From Schoenoplectus triqueter (taxonomy: Eukaryota > Streptophyta > Magnoliopsida > Poales > Cyperaceae): 26,231 nucleotides of DNA. The notes beneath the pieces are model-generated. The model was not told the DNA's origin and ran no database searches. It was given only the letters and a program-made list of their open reading frames with translations. Numbering within the stretch: position 1 is the stretch's first letter; the number at the start of each line of letters is the position of its first letter. The stretch lies in assembly GCA_964058805.1 (NCBI GenBank), contig CAXKVV010001044.1:1-26231 (forward strand), in the 5' to 3' direction. The position numbers and the translations under genes were made by a program. Positions 18,966 through 26,231 of the stretch are shown piece by piece.

Positions 18966-19407
18966 CAGATTTTGTTATATATAATAATTATAAAAATTAT
19001 ATTATTAATAATAAGAGTGATAAAAGTAAAATTTTAAATCTACGAATGACAATGCACCACTGTCAGTGGCGTCTTTATTGAAACGCGCCATTGTCAGTGG
19101 CGTTTTTACTGAAACATGCAACTGTCAGTGACGTTTTTACTAAAATGCGTCACTGCCAGTGGCACGTTTACCTAAAAATGAGTTTTTGATCACTATAAAT
19201 ACACGCACATATAGATACCTAGAGACAAACGCGCCACTGACAGTGACGTGTTTTAGTAAAAATGTCACTGACAGTAGCGCGTTTGCTCCGCGCCACTACC
19301 AGTGACACACTTGCTCCGCGCTGCCATTCGTAGATTTAAAAATTTACTTTTATCACTCTTATTATTAATAATATGATTTTTATAATTATTATATTTAAAA
19401 AAATCCG
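18966..19407. mobile_element. Mutator-like MITE with palindrome array, copy 2
   Basis: The 9-bp direct repeat ATCAAAGTA (18957-18965 and 19408-19416) exactly brackets the element. The terminal inverted repeats run ~85 bases, for example ATTATTAATAATAAGAGTGA then TAAAAGTAAA and AAATCTACGAATG on the left, mirrored on the right by CATTCGTAGATTT and TCACTCTTATTATTAATAAT. The terminal AATAAGAGTGA block and TACGAATGRCA boundary are shared with copy 1 at 4227-4568. The element has no coding capacity. It ends 149 bp before the start codon of the sacsin-like gene, so it forms part of that gene's promoter or distal leader. Confidence 0.9.
19050..19330. repeat. 31-bp-period palindrome array, mirrored in both arms
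   Basis: The centre of the near-palindrome C-A-C-T-G-N-C-A-G-T-G recurs at 19061, 19092, 19123 and 19154, exactly 31 bases apart, linked by GTTTTTACTGAAAC-type spacers. In the other arm units lie at 19238 and 19269 (again 31) and 19297, with a partial unit after 19316. Each unit is nearly self-complementary, and the left array is the reverse complement of the right array, so the hairpin is nested at two scales. Confidence 0.9.
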
Positions 19408-19416
19408 ATCAAAGTA

Positions 19417-19555
19417 AATAGGGAACGAAACTTAACTCCGAAGTATCCGGGTTACTTATTTAACTCTTCGGTTCTCACATCTCACTCTCTCGACTCTTGA
19501 GTGACTACTGCTTTCGTTGGTTTCGTTTTGTTGAACTTGATCACAGAACAAGCAA
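19417..19555 (+). promoter_or_regulatory. Proximal promoter / 5' leader of the sacsin-like gene
   Basis: This 139-base stretch between the MITE target duplication and the start codon is CT-richer (TCTCACATCTCACTCTCTCG), as plant leaders usually are. It ends AACAAGCAAATGG, with A at -3 and G at +4, a good plant initiation context. No TATA box is obvious within it. Upstream core-promoter elements may have been displaced by the MITE. Confidence 0.5.
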
Positions 19556-22500
19556 ATGGCGGGTTCCAGCGTTGGCTTGGGCAATCTGAGCCCAAGAGAG
19601 CATGTAGAGAGGATACGTCGCGATAGGTTTTACATCGGGAGAGAAGAGAAGAATCCACTTGCTGAGGACATGCATCAAGCTGTCACCTTCCTCTCGGAGG
19701 AGCTGTACTCCAAAGATGTTCACTTCCTTATGGAACTAATTCAGGTTACTAAAAGTGATTTATTTATTTAGTCGTCTGTGGATGTTTGCGTGGCTCTTTT
19801 CAGTGATTATATACAACATAAAACAAGCATATCGGTGATTTTTATTTTTTATTTTAGTCCATTATGTGAAAGAAAAAGAGGAACGATTAATTGAATTTTC
19901 TTGTTTGTCACTGGCCGCAAATTATTTCATTTCTGTAGACTATTTATTTTTAGTTTGTTCAGTACATCCTTAATTTGGATTCCGTTACTGTTAACTTAAG
20001 TGAAAATAATCTTATTATCTACTCAAGTCTCAACTCATACTTTTAATTGAATAAAGAACTAATTGAGACCTGTCCCAACTCACTAGCGTGCAGAACGGTC
20101 GGCACATAGCATTGTTCTCTTAAATAGCTGCCAAATTTAGTTCTTGTAAGACGTACCATTGGATAAAATTCTTAAAATATAGGATAATTTCAGCTCTCAA
20201 GTTTTTTTCATTAAAAAATAATAAAATTTAATCTTACAGAATAATTGTTTCTGTGTACTTGCTTTCTAGCAATCCCACCTCACAAATTTGTGCTGTTAAT
20301 TAATTAGATATGAAGTGCACACCTTAAATTTGAATTGTCAACCTATATTATGATTGTTCTAACAAATCGGTGTGATAAATTATCATGATCTGTAGCTAGT
20401 TCAATTATCAACTTATATTTTATTATTTTTGAAGAACATGCTCTTCTTTTTATCAGAAATATGAATGTCACTTGTGGCAGCAAGTACTAGGGGGTTATGC
20501 ATCTGGGTTAGGGTGGTCCACTGTCAATTGATAGCGGACGACCTCTAGTGGGAAGCTAAAGAACGGTGGCGGCCCAGTTATTTTTTGGGGACGGGCGGCT
20601 TATTTTTTGAAAAACAAATGAGGCAACTTTCTTTTAAGATTCCTGATTTTCCAGTGTTTTATTTAAAAAAATTTCGGGCAGAACACACTTATATAGATAC
20701 TACCATACTATGATTGCGACATAACATTAATATTTTACCATAAATATTAATATTTAATATAATTTCAGTATTTTCTGGTTTGTTGTATGATTTTGTACAT
20801 CAAGATGCACATGCTGCTGATTATTTTACCAGTTAGTGCTGAACTTATTTCTCATCTTTTGAAAATTATGGACATTTTTTGTTAGAATGCTGAGGATAAT
20901 GAGTATCCATCTGGTGTGGCGCCATCACTTGAGTTTGTGGTCACTTCCAAGGATATAACTGCAACTGGGGCAGCCTCAACTTTGCTGATATTTAACAATG
21001 AGAAAGGCTTCTCTCCTGCCAACATTGAATCCATTTGTCGTATTGGAAAGTCAACTAAGAAAGGGCAGCGGTATCGTGGCTATATTGGCGAGAAAGGTGC
21101 TTGACTTTTCCTTTTTATGAAGTATTTTTTCTACTTGTTTAGTTAGAATCATATGGATGGTATATAGGGAAAAAATGATATGGTACATGAACACTTGAGG
21201 AAAAATTGAAGAAAGAAAGAAAAAAAGGATATTATTTACTAGTATTTTTGAACTCGACAGAGTGTGTGATTTGTTTTACTTTTTTGAAATTCTAGTGGCA
21301 AGCCCAAGTGAGTTTCATGTAGATCACCCATGTTTTTAAACTCTGAATAATGTATCTTGTTCTGAATATCTGAAATGGACATGTATCACCATCCAATAAG
21401 CAGCTTCATTGTGGCCAAACTTGTTTATAACTTGTTTTTAATTGAATGTTTAATAATTAATTCCAACTCTTCTAAAGCAGAGAATTCTGAGTTGCATATT
21501 TCAAATCTGTTTATGATACTTTCAATACTTTCATAGAAAGAATCACAGAAACAATAGTCTATGATATTGTAATATTCACTATCATTTTTAGTTTATGAGT
21601 TAGCAGAGTAAAGCTTGCATATACACATAAACTAAATAGTCTATGATATTATAATTGTGGTAGTATTATCATTTTTAGTCTATTTTTTTTTGCCTGGTTG
21701 ATGTTAAGTAACGAAGTTCACATATGAAAATATTCAGTAAAGTTTATATACACATATGAATTTCTCATATTTCTGTCACCAATGTGGAATATTTAAAGTT
21801 TGAACACTTTATTTTGAAATTTTTTGGAAATCAATATTCTACATGCTCATAGTTCCCTTTCTACATTCTCTTGCCATATCAGCACTATTCTTTCTTTATA
21901 AATTTAGTTTTATATTTGGATGCACAAATTCTGAATACGGAACAATTTTAATTTATTGCAGGCATTGGATTTAAGAGTGTATTTCTGGTGTCAAGCCAGC
22001 CTCACATTTTCAGCAATGGGTACCAGATAAAGTTTAGTGAGGAACCTTCACCTGAATGCGAGGTGGGATACATTGTGCCTGAATGGGTTGATGAACACCC
22101 TACGGTGTTTGATCTGAAAGAGATATATGGCTGTACAAAAATTCTTCCAACCACCACGATAATCCTTCCTCTAAAAGCTACAAAAGTTCTAGCTGTAAGG
22201 AAGCAGCTCTCATCATTTCATCCAGAACTCCTGCTCTTCCTCTCAAAGATCCGAAAACTTTCTGTTAAAGAGATTGGTGACAACACTAGCAAGCAAACTG
22301 CTCTAACTGAGGTATCCATTTCAAGTGAGAAGGACTACCAAACAAGGAAGAATGTGGATGCTGAATCTTATACCCTCCACCTAGATGTTGAAGAACCCAG
22401 CAACGAAGAGCAATGCACTTATTACATGTGGAAACAAAAGTTCCCGGTAAAACCAGAATGCCGTGTGAAGAAAAGGGAAGATGTGGACCACTGGACAATT

Positions 22501-25500
22501 ACATTGGCATTCCCTCATGGGCAACGTTTGGGTGGGGCCCAAGCAACTGGCATTTTTGCCTTCTTGCCAACTGAGATGGTCACAAACTTCCCATTCATAA
22601 TCCAGGCTGATTTCTTACTTGCTTCTTCGAGAGAGACAATTCTTTACGATAGCCCTTGGAATAAGGGGATCCTTGAATGTGTCCCTTTAGCTTTCATTAA
22701 TGCATTTGTTGCATTGGTGAAGTCAACAAGCGATGCACCAGCATTTTCTCTTCCTCCAAAATTTAAGTTTCTGCCAGTCCAAGCATGTCCCTTACAGTTG
22801 GTCAACTCGGTTCGGACATCTATTAAGGAAAAGGTGTTGGAAGAACATATAATTCCATGTCAGTCCTATAATAAGCAGAAAATATTCTGTAAACCTGGTG
22901 AAGTTGGGAGGTTAACATCGCAATTCTGGAATATACTAGACAAAGCACAAAAGTCGGGTCTTGACCTGCAGAGCATTTCTTCTCATGGTCCTTATGTTTT
23001 GAGCTCTTCGTTTGATACTAAAGAGTTTGATGATGTGTTGGAGTTCCTGGGAATTGGATATATGGATTGGGGCTGGTACCCGAAGTGCATTGAAGGATCT
23101 GATATTGTGGAGGAGGCACCTGAGGAGGTCTATATGATGCTGCTCTGTTTTGTAGCAGAGCACTGGGTGCAACTCAGTAGCAAAATACAGAAAATACCAC
23201 TTTTGAAGTATGAAGATGTAAGTGGGGTGACTTCTGTTTGTAGTATCTATCGAACTACCCTGGGGGGGTTCATTCTATGTGTTGCTTCTGATGAGAACAT
23301 TATTTCTTGGCTACTTAGTTGGAACCGTGAGTTAGCTTGTGTTTCTGATCATTTCTTCATGCCCCTTAACACACAGAGATGTTTGAAGGGATTTTGCAAG
23401 AGTGCAACAGTGATGGATTGGTTGCAGAGATGTGGGAAGATGGAGGTCTTAACAGTATACAGGTATGGCTATGCAGTTTCAAGGGCATTAAATGACAGAA
23501 GACATGCTATTATGTTTGCTCATTTTCTATATCACACCTGGGAAAAGCGCTACATATATGAGCAATCTGTGAAGGACCTCTGTGCTTCAATGCCAGTTGT
23601 AGATAACTATGGTAGTGTGGTCACTCATAGGAGTCAAGTTTTGGTTCCTGCTAAAGGTAGCAAGTGGGTGGGCTTGATGAGTTCAAACCCGTGGAGATTG
23701 GAAAACTATGTTGAATTATCAGGGGATTACAGAAAACCTGGTAATTTTTCTGGTAATCTTACACCGGAGAATGAACTCCTGACATTCATCCAGAGCAATG
23801 CAGGTGCTTCTGATGTACCATTCATTCATCCACCAGATGCATCATTCCCAACCGTTTCATCTCCATTGACCAAGGAGAATGCTCTCTTGTTGCTTGATTG
23901 GATGCGAAACTTGAGGTTGGGTGGTTCTGCACTTCCTAGCAAGTTCTTGAATTGTGTAAAGAGTGGAAGTTGGCTGAAAACATCAATCGGCTACAAGCCA
24001 CCTAAAGATTCATTTCTGTCCAGTGAAATGTGGGGCAGTTTGCTTCAAATAGGTTCTGATATGGTTGATATTCCCATGATTGATCAGGAGTTCTACGGTA
24101 ATAGTATATCCAACTACAAGAAAGAGCTGCGGCAAATTGGTGTGAAGTTTAAATTTCAAGAGGCATCTGAAGTGATCGGTAAGCATCTCATGTCACGAGC
24201 AGCAAATGGTACATTGACCAGATCGAATCTGTTATCTCTGCTTGGTCTCATTAAATTTTTACGGGACAAGAATCTCTCTCCATCTCATTTGATAGAGGCG
24301 GTCAAGAAAGATCGATGGGTCAAGACGTGCCTTGGTAATAGATATCCAACCGAGACATTTCTCGACAGTTCTGAATGGGCTCCCAGTTCGTGCATAGCTA
24401 ACTTCCCCTTTATTGATGTAAAATATTATGGTGAAAGAATATTGGATTTTCAGTTGGAGCTTAAGTTGTTGGGTGTTCATGTAAAATTGGGAGATGTCAG
24501 TAATTATTTCCAGCTAGTGGTGGATAAGCTGAAGTTCCCTCCAAACCTGTCCACACCTGAGGCTTTTTTGCTTTTATTACGGTGCATATACCATGTTGGC
24601 GTCACAGAAAGCTATTTGGAGAAGATGAAAACCATTAAGGCCATAAAGACCAACCTTGGTTTCAGAATACCCACTGAATCTGTGTTGCCACTTACTGAGT
24701 GGGATTGTCTGTTTACTGTGCTTGGTGGAATTCCATTGCTTGATGTTCAGTTCTATGGCGAGAAGATAAGATCATACAGTGAAACATTGAGGAATCTTGG
24801 AGTTGCAGTCCGATCTGATGAAGTATCCAAGGTTGTGTGCCTTCGGTTTAAGCAGCTCGTCTTATCATCCTCTTTTGTGAAGAATAATGTGATTTCACTT
24901 CTAAAATGTTATAGGAAGCTCAAGGGGGAAGCAAACATGCTGCCTGATGATCTGGTTTCATGCATGAAAAAGGAAAAATGGATACAAACTAAGATGGGCC
25001 TAAGGGCACCAGTGGATTCTGTTCTGTTCAATTCAGAATGGGATTCAATATCTTCCATAGCCACTGTTCCATTTATTGAATATAGCAGTGATATAGAGGA
25101 CTACAAAAATGAGCTAAGAGAGTTGGGTGTGGCAGTCACACTAAAGCAAGGTGCAGGTTTTGTCTTGAAAGGAATAAATCTTTCCATGGATACTATTACT
25201 CGATCTAGTTCTCTCTTATTATTAAAATGCATCATGTATTGGAATGAAAGAAAAACAGGGTTTCCCAAGGAGTTAATGGATGGCATAAGAAAGAAGTGGT
25301 TGAAGACAGTTCTTGGTTACCATTACCCACATGAATCTCTTCTTTTTGACTCAAAACATTCTTCTATAATCCAAAGGGAAGATGGACCTTTCATAGACGA
25401 GGAATTCTATGGTTCAGAGATTACGGTTTACAAAGACCAACTCAGACAAATTGGGGTCGAAGTTGATATCAGCAAAGGTTGTTCCCTTGTAGCTCATCAC

Positions 25501-26231
25501 CTGAAGTGCCACTCTGAGATGAGCACTATAATCAGAATCTATAAATTCTTGAGAGAGTTCAAATGGAAACCGGAGAATCAGAATTTGAGTTGGATTTGGA
25601 TTCCTAGTGAACACGGAGAAGGTAATTGGGTTTGCCCCAGCATCTGTGTTCTTCATGATAATAACAACTTATTCGACTCACAGCTAATTATACTGGACAA
25701 GTTCTATCAAGAAGATTTACTCAGGTTCTTCTCTGTGGCATTTAATGTGAAGCACATGCCAAATTTAGAAGAATACATGAAGCTCTGGGAATTGTGGGAG
25801 AACGGGACGTCTCATGCTTCTCTAGAAGGTTTCTTGACTTTCTGGGAATATATTGGAATGCACTGGAATCTGACTTGCGAGAAGTTTTTGACCAAGCATG
25901 TCAAGAAACTCCCTGTCTTAACTGGTAATGGTATAACACTTGTCAGCAAGCAAGATGTATTTATCCCTGATGATCTTCTCCTTGAGGATCTATTTGATGA
26001 GTCCTTATTTGTGTGGTATCCTACAAAAAGTACACAGTCCCTGCCTCGGTCGAAGTTAACTCACATATACACCAGTCTGGGAGTCAGAAGATTTTCTGAG
26101 GCAGTAGAGAAGTATGAAGCCTATGCATCTGATTCTGGAGGTTCAGAAACTGGCACCACAGTGAAATCAAGTGCCAATGTGGTAAAAGAAGGGCTACTTA
26201 GAATAATTCTTGCATTTCTGGCAAACCCTTG
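19556..26231 (+). CDS. Sacsin/NO VEIN-like HSP90-fold ATPase protein, 3' end outside window
   Basis: Exons: 19556-19744, 20886-21096 and 21962 to the edge, with GT-AG introns of 1141 and 865 bp. The joined frame is open for about 1556 residues. Family members in plants (for example Arabidopsis At3g48770-type proteins) run to roughly 1700-1900, so a few hundred residues lie beyond the edge. The N-terminus is a histidine-kinase/HSP90-like ATPase fold as in sacsin and NO VEIN: DVHFLMELIQNAEDN (N-box, about 54-68), FNNEKGFS (G1-like, 99-106), GEKGIGFKSVF (G2-like, 131-141). These would bind ATP-Mg. The block FAFLPTEMVTNFPFIIQADF (about 333-352) with LASSRETI is conserved in the family. From about residue 774 the protein carries ~110-residue repeats. 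There is no signal peptide or membrane span. NO VEIN acts in auxin-dependent vascular patterning, but the role of this subfamily is unknown to me. The start is the only in-frame ATG before the conserved REHVERIRRDRF segment. Confidence 0.93.
23878..25900 (+). repeat. Tandem ~110-residue protein repeats in the sacsin-like gene
   Basis: Five to seven units follow one another, starting near residues 774, 888, 1001, 1109, 1217, 1326 and 1421 (nt 23881, 24223, 24562, 24886, 25210, 25537, 25822). The pattern is a leucine-rich helix (LLLL..I..LR), then W-[LVI]-K-T..G.R.P.E[ST].L, then EW...., then PF[IL]D..FYG..I..Y..EL..LGV.V. Examples: KSGSWLKTSIGYKPPKDSFL, KKDRWVKTCLGNRYPTETFL, IRKKWLKTVLGYHYPHESLL. 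Units 1-5 are clear. Units 6 and 7 keep only parts. Confidence 0.8.

Noticed and set aside
18966..19407. CRISPR-like array (palindromic repeats at constant 31-bp period)
   Set aside because: The spacers are themselves repeats of one sequence, the array is mirrored, and it lies in a transposon of a plant nuclear genome. It is a tandem repeat, not CRISPR.
22286..25656. Minus-strand open frames under the sacsin-like gene
   Set aside because: Shadows of the long plus-strand exon, whose translation is continuous and conserved.

Overview
This window looks like nuclear DNA of a flowering plant. It is AT-rich, its genes contain spliceosomal introns, it carries many short non-autonomous transposons (hAT-like, Mutator-like and (TA)n-associated fold-backs), and its two best protein matches are plant-type families. 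The moderate codon use of the one intact gene argues against a grass. A non-grass monocot is my weak guess, and I cannot name the species.

Layout. Bases 1-3600 hold no convincing gene, but contain a hAT-like element (365-724) and two related AT-rich inverted-repeat elements (1309-1652, about 1745-2065). Bases 3620-7185 on the minus strand are a broken copy of the transcription elongation factor SPT6. About the last third of the gene is recognisable (helix-hairpin-helix, S1, part of the tandem SH2, GW-rich tail), with several frameshifts, a premature stop, a missing exon and a 5' truncation that abuts a ~0.9 kb fold-back element (about 7200-8125). One intron carries a Mutator-like MITE with a 10-bp target duplication, and another holds a 172-bp tandem duplication.

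Bases 8130-19400 are repeat-dominated. There is a GC-richer, 5'-UTR-like stretch on each strand (8985-9289 plus, 10966-11240 minus) around a decayed receptor-kinase exon (10110-10213). Then come three related fold-backs in 1.35 kb (11473-12801), a block of GATC-type palindromes, a possible SINE and a Copia-like LTR fragment, a fourth fold-back set in (TA)n (14773-15218), a 222-bp hAT MITE, ~570 bp of ATT/ATGATT microsatellite, and a third copy of the element at 1309.

Bases 19556-26231 on the plus strand hold the only intact gene: the first three exons of a large sacsin/NO VEIN-like protein with an HSP90-type ATPase fold. It is open to the window edge (about 1556 residues visible) and contains a run of ~110-residue internal repeats. 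A second member of the Mutator-like MITE family lies 149 bp upstream of its start codon. A degenerate copy of its leader lies about 2.4 kb upstream.

The most unusual structure is that Mutator-like family (4227-4568 and 18966-19407). Between long AT-rich terminal inverted repeats, its members carry arrays of a 17-bp near-palindrome (CGCCACTGTCAGTGGCG-like). In the better copy the array has an exact 31-bp period and is mirrored in the other arm.
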